In this document: positions 45,869-55,357 of the stretch, piece by piece
Numbering within the stretch: the first letter of the stretch is position 1
Layout: each line of letters starts with the position of its first letter
DNA from: M0027 sp021713415
Lineage (GTDB): Bacteria; Pseudomonadota; Gammaproteobacteria; Francisellales; Francisellaceae
Assembly (NCBI GenBank): GCA_021713415.1
Contig: JAKJJQ010000012.1
Span: forward strand, 1 to 64,000
Length of the DNA: 64,000 nt
Direction of reading: 5' to 3'
Notes under the pieces: generated by a model
Told to the model about the DNA's origin: nothing
The model's input: the letters and a program-made list of their open reading frames with translations, nothing else
Databases searched by the model: none
Made by a program: the position numbers and the translations under genes

Positions 45869-47221
45869 AAATTTAGAGGTACTACTAGTTATCATAGTTA
45901 CAACAGCACCCATAATAAAACTTAATGGTATTACATATACTGCCCAATACCACATATATACAGGTTCGCCAAAATATAAATAGCAAAACACGCCACCACA
46001 TATACCAAAGACAATACTTACTAAACTTGCCATTGAATTAACTTTTTTCCAATAAAATCCACCTAATAATGAAAATGCCAATGCTGATATAGGAATATTC
46101 ATTAGTAACATTTTTTCAAAAATTTGATCAATAAACACATTTGCTAGCCAATAAGAAAATATAGCAATAATCAATGTAGTAAGAATACTATACTTAAGCG
46201 GTGTTTTTTGAATTTCTTCTACACGATGTGCAATAAATACCGATGCGATCGTATTCCATAGTCCTACGATTGTTGTTGCAGCAATAAAAAATAACATTGC
46301 ATAAGCAATACCTTGAAAAACTTTAGGTAAATAATAGTGAATAAGATAAGGAATTGCTTCTTGAGGCTGGCAATGAATGCTTGGGTCTTTTTGAAGATTG
46401 GCAGCCGCTAAAATAGCTAATGCATAAATAAAAGCAACAATGATACTTGCAATAATAACTGCTTTTAATGCTGTTTTTTTAGATTGTGCTGAAAATATTT
46501 TTTGTCCATACCATGGAGCAAGTATATAAGTAAACATCGTAATAATAATCAGTGAAAATAATAATGAGTTAGGTAACATTTGATGAACAGAGTTAACTAA
46601 GTGAGTAGTTGAAACTGATTTAACGGATAAAGAACTCATAAAATATAAAAACGGAAAGATAACTAAGGTGATTAAAAAACTAAAAATATCAATTTGAATA
46701 ATTGAACGTAATCCCCCTCTAATTGTTATCAATGACATAATTAAACAAAAAACCCCACTGACAAACCACTCATTTAAATTTGGAAAAACAGGTAAAAAGA
46801 TTAATGTTAAAGATTTAATATAGTTTGCACTAAAGCCGATCATTGCTAAGGTTAAAATAGTTTTGGCAATTAACCCAATAAGCTTATTATAGCGATAGTC
46901 AAAATATGTTGTTACACTTACAGCATCAAATGCCTTCCATTTTTTTGCAACTGTAATCGCATAAAACATTAAACCAAATAGAAATACAAGTGATAAACTA
47001 ACCGCAGAGCTACCATAACCATAACCTAATGAAGCAAAGCCAACGAGAGTTGATGTATTTAATTCTGTCATTACTAAAGTTGCAACTAATGCAAAAAGCG
47101 CTGTTTTTTTATTTGATACAAAATATGATTCAGTATTTAATGTTTTTTTCTGGCTTTTAAATGTTAAAATTCCAACAACTATAATTAACAATATAAAACT
47201 AACCCAGTTAAATAGCCCCAT
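45851..47221 (-). CDS. Sodium:solute symporter family protein
   Basis: Inner-membrane transporter of 456 residues with about 13 hydrophobic segments, of the SSS family (LeuT fold). Typical stretches are ESYFVSNKKTALFAL, TELNTSTLVGFASLGYGYG and IRGGLRSIIQIDIFSFLI, the last being the family's conserved GGxRSxxxTD-like region. The solute cannot be inferred; no catabolic genes are adjacent. It is transcribed alone. Confidence 0.88.
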   Translation of the reverse strand: MGLFNWVSFILLIIVVGILTFKSQKKTLNTESYFVSNKKTALFALVATLVMTELNTSTLVGFASLGYGYGSSAVSLSLVFLFGLMFYAITVAKKWKAFDAVSVTTYFDYRYNKLIGLIAKTILTLAMIGFSANYIKSLTLIFLPVFPNLNEWFVSGVFCLIMSLITIRGGLRSIIQIDIFSFLITLVIFPFLYFMSSLSVKSVSTTHLVNSVHQMLPNSLLFSLIIITMFTYILAPWYGQKIFSAQSKKTALKAVIIASIIVAFIYALAILAAANLQKDPSIHCQPQEAIPYLIHYYLPKVFQGIAYAMLFFIAATTIVGLWNTIASVFIAHRVEEIQKTPLKYSILTTLIIAIFSYWLANVFIDQIFEKMLLMNIPISALAFSLLGGFYWKKVNSMASLVSIVFGICGGVFCYLYFGEPVYMWYWAVYVIPLSFIMGAVVTMITSSTSKFLVAAK

Positions 47222-47443
47222 AATTTACATTTCATATTGTTTTATCTTTAATGACAATTACAATACATTATTTTAAATGCGCTTAAAAGTTATTGCAGTA
47301 TAAAAATAAAATAAATTACCAACTAAACTTAGTATAATATCTTTTAAAGAGCGCCATCAAATGACTAACAACTGCAATAAAAAAAAGATATAATAATAAT
47401 ATCAATCAATAAAAAATAAAAAAGCAAATAAGGACTAAGCAAC

Positions 47444-48031
47444 ATGTTTAAAGAATTTGCAAAATTAGAGCTTCACACACTACCATCACATACAGAATAT
47501 TTTCATCCAGAAAATTTTACTGATGTTGTAACAACTGACTCACCTGCTTTACAAGTATTTACAGATTTTCATATTCGCCCTCCTGTAACTATTGATAAAA
47601 GAGAGTTAGTCTCAAAAGCACTTGAAAAAATGCAATCATCTCAAGTTAAAGCACTACTGGTTATCGATGATGCTGATGATAAAGTTGTAGGACTAATTAA
47701 CAGTGCCCAAATATTAGGCATGAAAAAAGTACAAGCTGCACAAGATCATGGTATTAACCAGACTGAAGTAACTGTTTGGATGCTAATGAAGCCTATGGAT
47801 GAGTTGCAGGTTTTAAACTACCGAGACCTAAGTAACGCTAGAGTTGGCCATATTGCTCGTGCTTTACACGAAAAAAATCTTCACCATTTACTTGTTTATG
47901 AAGTCTGTCGTAATGAAGAAGAAATGTTAAGAGGTATTTTCTCAGCAACTAGAATTTCTCGTCAATTAGGTATTGAAATTGGTGGTGACTATGCTTCTGA
48001 GACAATTGCTGAAATTTCTAAAAGAATATAG
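47444..48031 (+). CDS. CBS-domain protein
   Basis: Cytoplasmic protein of 195 residues with a pair of CBS modules (about 45-100 and 110-180): RPPVTIDKRELVSKALEKM…ALLVIDDADDKVVGLINSAQIL and HIARALHEKNLHHLLVYEV…LRGIFSATRI. CBS pairs bind adenine nucleotides or SAM and sense energy state. Stand-alone CBS proteins of this type occur in Francisella- and Legionella-like gammaproteobacteria; the partner is unknown. AAGGAC precedes the ATG. Confidence 0.85.
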   Translation: MFKEFAKLELHTLPSHTEYFHPENFTDVVTTDSPALQVFTDFHIRPPVTIDKRELVSKALEKMQSSQVKALLVIDDADDKVVGLINSAQILGMKKVQAAQDHGINQTEVTVWMLMKPMDELQVLNYRDLSNARVGHIARALHEKNLHHLLVYEVCRNEEEMLRGIFSATRISRQLGIEIGGDYASETIAEISKRI

Positions 48032-48084
48032 CTATATAGCTAACTGCTTAAGTTTTTAAAATGATAAATCATCTCTTAAAATAT

Positions 48085-49728
48085 TTAGCCTTTACCAAAT
48101 AATTTTAATAAATACTTTTTAGTTCTTTCAATCTCTAATTGATAAATTAAAGCTTTCTTCTTAGCATCAAGTTGAATAAATTTTTCTTGCTCTGAGTCTG
48201 ATAATAAAGATTCTTTCAGTGCTGATAAATAGCCAGGATTAATAACAGAAATTGAACCAAATTGAAGTATATCATCTCCTATATCACCACTTAACTGCTT
48301 AGTTGCTTCATTCATAAATAATTCAGCAGCTTCTTTATTTTCTTCTAGCAATAATTGATAAACGTTTAAAATAGTCTCTCTATTTGAATTTTCATTATTC
48401 AATATTGCTTTAACTACTTCAACTCGATCATTTTTATTTTCGAGGTTTAAAATCATATAGACACTTAAGTTAGAAAGCTCTGACTGCTCCATTCCAGATT
48501 GAGCTGCACGGCTTAAAATCATATCAACAGACTGATTTACGTCATCTAACTTTGAAGAAGCGCTTAAAATTCTTGAAACAATATTTTCTATAACCGGTAG
48601 AGACTGATTACTATCTAATGCATGTGTAAAGTCTGTTTGTAATCTTGACATAACACGTGATGGATCTGTATTCCATAAATGATTAAGGTTATTCTCACCT
48701 GGCAATAATGCTGCGTATTCTTGTTGATTCAAGCCCTCGTTAGAAAGGTTATTTTTATCTGAACCTATATTAATATTAAAATGTACTTCTTCAGTAAACT
48801 TAGACTCTCTTGATAATTCTATTTTTAGAGTAACCTCTCCTTCATAATCTGGGTTAAGCGTAAAAAACATATCATTTTCATTAACATTTGCTTTTAAGTA
48901 CCATGAACCTTCTTCTACATTTTCACCTGAGACATCAATGCTCATTGCATAATATTGGAATAACGTCATTAAATAAATTTCAGAATCATTTGATACATAT
49001 ATTTTATAAGGGTCAAACTGACTACCTTTACCACTGACGATTTGATCGTTTACACGAATAACAAAATTACTATAAGCATTATTAATTAAACTTAATATAT
49101 CACCATCAAATTCCCTTATCTCAAAAATATCATCAAGATTACCTTGAATATCATATAAGCCCACTGAATCCCCATCATCTGAGAAAAGATTTTCAATTGA
49201 TGATTTTTGAGGCGTATAAAACTTCAAACTTTCAATAATTATTTGATTATTGTAGATAATATATTTAATTGCTACTATTGGCTCTGAAGGTTGTTGTGTA
49301 TTTTTATCGTAATTTTTATCAATAACCGATCCATCATCAACAGACGCAACATTTATATTTATCTCACCGACACTAAAACCACCATTACCATCAGATACTC
49401 TATAACTAAAATGATCTGGTCCATTAAAATTTAATTTTGGAGCATAAGTTATACTTCCATCTGGATTCAAAGTAACTAAACCATTCTCAGGTTGCGTAAT
49501 ATCATCAATGACTAGTGGATCTCCATCAATATCATAATCATTTGCTAAAGGATCTATTGTAATTTTCAAATCTTCATCTATTGAAACATCATCTTCAACA
49601 ATTACTGGTAAGTCATTAACCGGATTAACAAATATAGTAACTGTTGCAGTAGATTGACCTCCATTGCCATCTGATACAACATAATCAAAGCTATCTAATC
49701 CATTATAATGATCATAATGTGTTGCCAT
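48085..49728 (-). CDS. 3' part of a frameshifted giant surface protein (cadherin-like repeats)
   Basis: The 547-residue frame begins with the end of one cadherin-like/tandem-95 repeat (HYNGLDSFDYVVSDGNGG) and a complete second one (about 35-130, with NGPDHFSYRVSDGNGG), then a beta-rich region and a helical C-terminus of about 200 residues. The start lies in mid-domain, and there is no good ribosome site before its ATG. The preceding frame (49712-52651) stops 17 bases into it. It is best read as the C-terminal part of the same original protein, joined out of frame. Reinitiation inside the overlap is possible but would give a protein without export or anchoring signals. Confidence 0.65.
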   Translation of the reverse strand: MATHYDHYNGLDSFDYVVSDGNGGQSTATVTIFVNPVNDLPVIVEDDVSIDEDLKITIDPLANDYDIDGDPLVIDDITQPENGLVTLNPDGSITYAPKLNFNGPDHFSYRVSDGNGGFSVGEININVASVDDGSVIDKNYDKNTQQPSEPIVAIKYIIYNNQIIIESLKFYTPQKSSIENLFSDDGDSVGLYDIQGNLDDIFEIREFDGDILSLINNAYSNFVIRVNDQIVSGKGSQFDPYKIYVSNDSEIYLMTLFQYYAMSIDVSGENVEEGSWYLKANVNENDMFFTLNPDYEGEVTLKIELSRESKFTEEVHFNINIGSDKNNLSNEGLNQQEYAALLPGENNLNHLWNTDPSRVMSRLQTDFTHALDSNQSLPVIENIVSRILSASSKLDDVNQSVDMILSRAAQSGMEQSELSNLSVYMILNLENKNDRVEVVKAILNNENSNRETILNVYQLLLEENKEAAELFMNEATKQLSGDIGDDILQFGSISVINPGYLSALKESLLSDSEQEKFIQLDAKKKALIYQLEIERTKKYLLKLFGKG

Positions 49729-52651
49729 CAGAACTTAATGAAACAGACCAGCCACTTTGATCATCTTCAGCTTCACCATCAATATCATTACCTACTTGAA
49801 CCCAAGCTGAACCATTCCAGTCATAAACCCTTACATGACCACTACCTAAACCGTTATCATCATTTTCAGGTGCACCAATAGCAACACGCATACCATCAGA
49901 ACTAAGTGAAACTGATCCTCCACTTTGATCATTTACCGCTTCTCCAACTATATCACTGCCTAATTGCACCCAGGCTGTTCCATTATATTGATATATACTT
50001 ACAAATCCATTACTTCCAGCACCAAGTGAACCAATGGCTAAAATATCACCATTATCACTTAAGGAAACTGACCAACCTTTAAGTTCAGTTAGCGTTGCAC
50101 CATCAAGATCAGCACCTTTTTGCACCCAGGCTGTACCATTATATTCATAAACTCGAACATGACCTGCCCAAATTGCAACCTGACTATTTTGCGCAGCACC
50201 TATCGCAATGGTATTACCATCACTACTTAATGAAATAGATCTGCCACTTTGATCGTTTGCTGCTTCTCCATCAATATCCCCTCCTAATTGAACCCAAGCA
50301 GTACCATTAAACTCATAAATACGAACATGACCTGAATTTGAACCATTATCATCATTATTGATTGCACTTACTGCAATACGACTACCATCATTATTAAACG
50401 TAATACTATGGCCAACCAAATCATCAGCTGCTTCCTCTAAAATATTACTACCAACTTGATTCCAACTTGAACCATCCCAATCATAAACTGAGACGTAATT
50501 ATCTAACGATGAAAAAGCAATACGACTACCATCATCTGTGATTGCTACAGCATGACCAACTTCATCACCTAAAGCGCCATAAATATCAGAGCCTACTTGA
50601 GTTGAAATATCTGAGAATAAGGTTGGTGGGTCGTTTATTTCAGTAATATTGAGCGTTGTTGTCGATATATTACTGATTTGGCTTAAGTCATTTGTGATCT
50701 GATACTGAAATGTTTTTGTTGTCGTTATAAAATCATCACTTGTACTAATATATTCAACTGCATTTAATGCCGTTTGATAATCTGCATTTGTTGGACTTCC
50801 AGATACAGTTGTAAATGTTAATACTTTATCATCTCCAACCACATTTGTAGACCAGTTAATTCCTGAACTTGTTATCGCTGCAGCCTGAGATGGATCGACT
50901 CGAAAGTCATCCAAAGTTTCATAATCAAGCAATGTTACTGTCGCTGAATTAAGTGTTGTTGAATTAATATTAATCACACCACCAGTTGCGCCAAAATTTG
51001 ATAGTAATACGGCTGTGGGTGAATTCTCTGTATAATTTGTGGTATAGTCGTTTGAACTATCACTGCCATCTAAATCCAATGCTGGTTTAATCGTTGCTGT
51101 TAAATCATTTAAAATAATTGTCTGTTCATTTACACTACTTCCAGTTGCAGCACCAAAACCAAAATAGATATCTGTTGAACCTCCAAAATAGTCAGCAGCA
51201 ATCGTAGTATTTACAAAAGAGTCTGATAAAAGCACCGTACTGCCTGAATCTTCTAGTGAGTATGAGAAAGTACTTGTTGATGCAACCCAAGTAATTGTCA
51301 CATTATACCACTGTGCATCTTCTAAATTCTGAACTGTTGTCTGGACTGTTGAACCTGCAATCACATTTGAAAGATCATTAGGCAAGTCCGTATCAAAAAG
51401 ATGACTATGGTCTTCTCCACTAGCAGGATCAAAAGTACCAGGAGCATTTGTATGTGTATCAAATTCTAATGTAATTCCATCTTCAATCCCAAGTACACCA
51501 AATCCACCTCCTCCACCCCCAATTGCTGACGGTCCATCAGGATCATTATGCAAGACAAAAGCAACACCATCAGCACCAGCATCATTATTAGTCACTGAAA
51601 ATCTAACATCAAAGTCAAAAGTAAAGTCATTGCTAAAATCAAGTGTTAGTTTTGACATGGCTGAACCAGCCTGATCATTAAACGCTTCAGTTAATCTAAT
51701 TTCTCTAGTAGCGTCATTAATAATCGTTGCATCACCATTAATATTAAACATTTCACTGGCATTTGGTAATGCTAAAATATTATTCCAGTTACTAAAATCA
51801 AGTAAATAATCATATTCTATTGGACCTCCTTGGTATTCTAAGATGCTATTACCTCCTAAATAATCTCCACCTGTTATATCAGTTGATGCTGCAATATCTG
51901 CATTCGTATAACTTTTTAATGCATCAATAAAGGTCATTCCTTTTGAACCTTCTGCGACATTACAACCATAAAATAGTAAATCACCATTTGATGAAAGTGA
52001 TTGTCCCCAATTAGTTAGCTGATTTTTATAAAAAGATAAACTATCTGAATTTAATATTGCATCCCCTAAATATAGCTCACCCTGATTACCATGAGAGATA
52101 ATATGCACGGCATCTAAATTGTCATATTTACTTAATATTCTTGCTATCTCATTTACACCATTTTTATCAATATCGATAATCTCAACTGATGATTTTCGTG
52201 AAATATCTTTAATTAAGGTATGAGGGTCCTTCACTCTTGAGTCAAAAATAACAACTTCTTTATAAACTGAATAATCCTTTGTTAAGTTATGATCATTAGC
52301 ACCTATTTGTTCTAACAAACTCTCTGCTGCATCTGCGTTGCCATTTATATCGAGTGCTTGTAATACTTCATTTTGTTCATTTTCAGAAATATCATCGGCG
52401 AGATCAACCGTTCCAACAGCAGCACCATCAAACATGTAGCGTGGTTCTAAGGCTTGCCTAATTGTCGAAATATAAATTGACTTATCTAAATCAAAGTCTT
52501 CTTTTGGAGCAAGTATCAGGTTTATTGCAGTACTTAATCTACTTTTTCGTAAATTTTTATTTTTTACTTTTTTAATTTTTTTTACAATACCACCTAATCC
52601 TAATGTTTTATTCACTTTAGTCATCACAGCACCAATAATTTTCAACAGCAT
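49712..52651 (-). CDS. 5' part of a frameshifted giant surface protein: DUF4347, L-type lectin, beta-propeller repeats
   Basis: The 979-residue frame has a basic N-terminus, an LEPRYMFDGAA motif at 68-78 as in large repeat adhesins, and a DUF4347 domain (about 130-275) with ISHGNQGE (H187) and YGCNVAEG (C230). An L-type lectin-like domain follows (about 300-525; GADGVAFVLHNDPDG, ITLEFDTH), then a linking beta-domain, and from about 686 tandem beta-propeller (FG-GAP-like) repeats. It stops abruptly inside a repeat after SVSLSSDGNTL. An inner start at MTKVNK (52624) is also possible. Such proteins are usually secreted by type I systems and bind surfaces; no such system is in the window. Confidence 0.7.
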   Translation of the reverse strand: MLLKIIGAVMTKVNKTLGLGGIVKKIKKVKNKNLRKSRLSTAINLILAPKEDFDLDKSIYISTIRQALEPRYMFDGAAVGTVDLADDISENEQNEVLQALDINGNADAAESLLEQIGANDHNLTKDYSVYKEVVIFDSRVKDPHTLIKDISRKSSVEIIDIDKNGVNEIARILSKYDNLDAVHIISHGNQGELYLGDAILNSDSLSFYKNQLTNWGQSLSSNGDLLFYGCNVAEGSKGMTFIDALKSYTNADIAASTDITGGDYLGGNSILEYQGGPIEYDYLLDFSNWNNILALPNASEMFNINGDATIINDATREIRLTEAFNDQAGSAMSKLTLDFSNDFTFDFDVRFSVTNNDAGADGVAFVLHNDPDGPSAIGGGGGGFGVLGIEDGITLEFDTHTNAPGTFDPASGEDHSHLFDTDLPNDLSNVIAGSTVQTTVQNLEDAQWYNVTITWVASTSTFSYSLEDSGSTVLLSDSFVNTTIAADYFGGSTDIYFGFGAATGSSVNEQTIILNDLTATIKPALDLDGSDSSNDYTTNYTENSPTAVLLSNFGATGGVININSTTLNSATVTLLDYETLDDFRVDPSQAAAITSSGINWSTNVVGDDKVLTFTTVSGSPTNADYQTALNAVEYISTSDDFITTTKTFQYQITNDLSQISNISTTTLNITEINDPPTLFSDISTQVGSDIYGALGDEVGHAVAITDDGSRIAFSSLDNYVSVYDWDGSSWNQVGSNILEEAADDLVGHSITFNNDGSRIAVSAINNDDNGSNSGHVRIYEFNGTAWVQLGGDIDGEAANDQSGRSISLSSDGNTIAIGAAQNSQVAIWAGHVRVYEYNGTAWVQKGADLDGATLTELKGWSVSLSDNGDILAIGSLGAGSNGFVSIYQYNGTAWVQLGSDIVGEAVNDQSGGSVSLSSDGMRVAIGAPENDDNGLGSGHVRVYDWNGSAWVQVGNDIDGEAEDDQSGWSVSLSSDGNTL
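49715..50596 (-). repeat. Tandem beta-propeller repeats, about 52 codons each
   Basis: Five full repeats and a partial sixth share the pattern GHVRVYxxNGxAWVQxGxDIDGEAxNDQSG then SVSLSSDGxxxAIGAxxND. The unit is about 150-160 bases. DNA similarity between units makes this a hot spot for recombination, which fits the broken frame at its end. Confidence 0.8.
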
Positions 52652-52855
52652 TAATACAAATAAAATATTTGTAATAATAATTATATCAATTATTATATAA
52701 TTTTACTTTTATTGTATTATTTGAAATAAATATTGATGTTTTTTGGATTAAAAATTATTTATATTAAACAAGAATTATATTTGATTGGAAATTAATAATA
52801 TTATAAAAAACAATATAATACTTAAGCTAAATTATAGTTTTTAGAATCAAAAGCA

Positions 52856-54169
52856 TTAGACTGTAATACTTTCTGGATTTGTAATAATAGCGTTTAAGAT
52901 AACCATTTGTTGACGTTCAGGTCCCGTTGAAATCATATCAACAGGAATAGAAGACTTCTCTTGAATATAGTTTAAATATCTTTGAGCATTCAAGGGTAAT
53001 TGTTTCCAATCTGTTACGCCATATGTAGATGACTGCCAACCTGGCAATGTTTCATAAATTGGTTTACAACGAAGATAATCATCTGAATCATAAGGTGGAT
53101 AATAACGAATCTCACCATCTAAATCATAAGCAACACAAACTTTAATTTCTTCTAAATCATCTAAAACATCTAATTTAGTAATACACAAACCAGATATACT
53201 ATTAATTTCAATCGCTCTTCTTAAAGCAACTAGGTCTAACCAACCTGTTCTTCTTTTACGTCCAGTTACCGTACCAAATTCATGTCCAACTTTTGCAATA
53301 TATTCACCAACATCATCAAATAATTCAGTTGGATAAGCACCACTACCAACGCGTGTTGTATATGCTTTAGTAATACCTAAGACATAATCAATATAACAAG
53401 GACCAAAGCCAGCACCAGCTGCTACTGCTCCTGCAGTTGTGTTTGATGATGTAACATAAGGATAAGTGCCGTGATCAATATCTAGTAATGTGCCTTGCGC
53501 GCCTTCAAAAATTATTTTCTTATTATTTTTTCTTAATTGGTGTAATTCAGAACATACATCACCAACCATAGAGCGAACAACCTCAAACTGCTTCAGCGTT
53601 GTTTCATAACACTCATCTAACTCTACAGCATCTTTGCCGTAGCGCTGAGTGAGTATCTGGTTATGGTAAGTAATTAAATAAGTTAACTTTTCTCTGAAGC
53701 GTTCTGGTTTTAATAAGTCACCTAAACGAATAGCCCGACGTGCAACTTTATCTTCATAAGCAGGCCCTATTCCACGCTTTGTCGTACCAATTTTTTTATT
53801 ACCCAACGACTCTTCTCTAGCATGATCTAATAAAATATGAACTGGTAATATTAATGGACATGCTTCAGAGATCATTAAGCGCTTTTCTACTGGAACGCCA
53901 CGACTTTGTAGTTCTGTCATTTCTTCAATGAACGCTTCTAAAGAAAAAACAACACCATTACCAATATAATTTTTTACATGACCATGTAAAATACCCGATG
54001 GAATTAATCTTAACTTAGTTGTTTCCCCATTAATCACTAATGTATGGCCAGCGTTATGTCCTCCTTGAAAACGTACGACTGCATCAACCTGATCGGTTAA
54101 TAGATCAACAACTTTACCTTTACCTTCATCGCCCCATTGACTTCCTAAAATGACAATATTTCGATTCAC
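52856..54169 (-). CDS. purA: Adenylosuccinate synthetase
   Basis: First committed enzyme of AMP synthesis from IMP, joining aspartate with GTP. The GTP-binding loop GSQWGDEGKGK follows the start directly, and GGHNAGHT, GTTKRGIGPAYEDK, QGTLLDIDHGTYPYVTSSN and GTVTGRKRRTGWLD are typical. The frame opens at an ATG at 54187, but GAGGAT lies seven bases before a GTG at 54169, which gives the usual PurA N-terminus (MNRNIVILGSQ) and is preferred. The length is then 437 residues. Confidence 0.95.
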   Translation of the reverse strand: MNRNIVILGSQWGDEGKGKVVDLLTDQVDAVVRFQGGHNAGHTLVINGETTKLRLIPSGILHGHVKNYIGNGVVFSLEAFIEEMTELQSRGVPVEKRLMISEACPLILPVHILLDHAREESLGNKKIGTTKRGIGPAYEDKVARRAIRLGDLLKPERFREKLTYLITYHNQILTQRYGKDAVELDECYETTLKQFEVVRSMVGDVCSELHQLRKNNKKIIFEGAQGTLLDIDHGTYPYVTSSNTTAGAVAAGAGFGPCYIDYVLGITKAYTTRVGSGAYPTELFDDVGEYIAKVGHEFGTVTGRKRRTGWLDLVALRRAIEINSISGLCITKLDVLDDLEEIKVCVAYDLDGEIRYYPPYDSDDYLRCKPIYETLPGWQSSTYGVTDWKQLPLNAQRYLNYIQEKSSIPVDMISTGPERQQMVILNAIITNPESITV

Positions 54170-54298
54170 ATGGTGATCCTCATTCATTTATAACTTGATC
54201 ATGTTATCATCTTCTAAAGGAAAGACAACCACGAATGATAAAAATTCTTGACTAAATGAATTAAATGCTCAAAGTTGAATTATGATCTAATTTAAAAT

Positions 54299-54316
54299 CT
54301 CCTAGAGAAGTAGGAG
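54299..54316 (-). terminator. Possible terminator hairpin downstream of a small membrane-protein gene
   Basis: CTCCTA and TAGGAG form a 6-bp stem with a 6-base loop, followed on the minus strand by ATTTTAAATT. It lies between the stop at 54363 and the purA start. The T-run is short, so the terminator is weak or doubtful. Confidence 0.35.
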
Positions 54317-54362
54317 CGAGCATAAAGATACCTAAAAGCTAAATAATAACTCAATTAATTAT

Positions 54363-54743
54363 CTAACCAACAGAAATTTCTTTTCCTTTAAACCAACGAA
54401 TCGACTTTTTTTGATACAAAAGTATTAGTGCTGCAATGGTCAAACAAAACTGACCAAATAACGAAACGGTATTTAATGTATGCCCATATTTCCATGGCAA
54501 TATACCGATTAAGATACCATACCAAATAACAGCAACTATGATATAAAGGATAATTGCTAAACTAAACCTTTTTGAAATAAAATAAGCAATAACAATCAGC
54601 ACAGCATAAGCAATTAAATCTAAATAAATAAGAGGAGTAAAAAACTTTAGCATTCTACCTGACATTAATAATTCCATTGCGCCTAAAACGCTTGATGCAT
54701 ACAACAAAGCAACGGCTACAGATACACGTTGTGGCTTCATCAT
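54363..54743 (-). CDS. Unknown small membrane protein, 126 aa
   Basis: Inner-membrane protein of 126 residues with four hydrophobic segments and a basic C-terminus (KKSIRWFKGKEISVG). A perfect AGGAGG lies 8 bases before the first of two ATGs, so it is well translated. No family is recognised. Another small membrane-protein gene lies upstream on the same strand (57 bases). Confidence 0.65.
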   Translation of the reverse strand: MMKPQRVSVAVALLYASSVLGAMELLMSGRMLKFFTPLIYLDLIAYAVLIVIAYFISKRFSLAIILYIIVAVIWYGILIGILPWKYGHTLNTVSLFGQFCLTIAALILLYQKKSIRWFKGKEISVG

Positions 54744-54800
54744 AAATGTATCCTCCTATCTGACTATCAAATTTTCCTAATAATAAAGCTCGAGGCCAGT

Positions 54801-55160
54801 TTAGCTTATGCGCTTATGAAATACCATCATTAATCTTGAAATTCCTAGGCGTTTTAGCATTTTTTGAGCATATCTGAAAAAAAATTGGTGCTGACCTAAC
54901 AAACTACCAATAACAACTAAAAGCACTTGATAAATTGGGAAAATAATTGCAATTCGAATCGGCCAAAAAATCCAAGGGTTAGTTGTTTCTCTACTTAACC
55001 CAAATAAATGCACGACTGGGTGCGCTAGTGCAACAGCCATAGAACCTGTAATTGAAAAAACAATAAATATCATGATAACTTGCCAACTAGATTGACAACC
55101 CCAACGTTCCCTAAATGTACTACGTTGAGTTTGCTTAACTTCTGACTTAGACTTATTCAT
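54801..55160 (-). CDS. Small membrane protein, DUF6787-like
   Basis: Inner-membrane protein of about 119 residues with two hydrophobic segments and the conserved-looking stretches RERWGCQSSWQVIMIFIVFS and GQHQFFFRYAQKMLKRLG, which resemble a family of small uncharacterised membrane proteins (DUF6787-type, from memory). Three starts are in frame (TTG 55181, ATG 55175, ATG 55160); none has a clear ribosome site, and the innermost is chosen because the protein is Lys-rich and hydrophilic from there to the first segment. It is divergent from cyoA. Confidence 0.55.
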   Translation of the reverse strand: MNKSKSEVKQTQRSTFRERWGCQSSWQVIMIFIVFSITGSMAVALAHPVVHLFGLSRETTNPWIFWPIRIAIIFPIYQVLLVVIGSLLGQHQFFFRYAQKMLKRLGISRLMMVFHKRIS

Positions 55161-55280
55161 GATGATAGTACGCATTAACAATTATCTATTTTGATCACTA
55201 TATTGCCATAAAAGTGGCTAAAATCAACAGGCTTTTTTTGTAGATATTATTTTTTTATTTTTGTATGATGTCGCTGTGTA

Positions 55281-55357
55281 GCTCTTACTCTTAAAAGGGA
55301 AACCGGACATTGAATAAGAGCATGGAACAAAAAGGAGCCGAAAAAACCCATGATTAA
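55281..55357 (+). promoter_or_regulatory. cyoA leader: hairpin and micro-ORF
   Basis: GCTCTTA (55281-55287) and TAAGAGC (55315-55321) can pair across 27 bases. Directly after it an ATG at 55322 opens an 11-codon frame (MEQKGAEKTHD) whose end overlaps the cyoA ATG, with stop at 55357. AAGGAG for cyoA lies inside it. This could couple or attenuate cyoA translation; it could also be chance. Confidence 0.3.

Noticed and set aside
49715..50596. Repetitive DNA as a possible CRISPR array
   Set aside because: The units are about 150-160 bases, coding and in one frame, so they are protein repeats.
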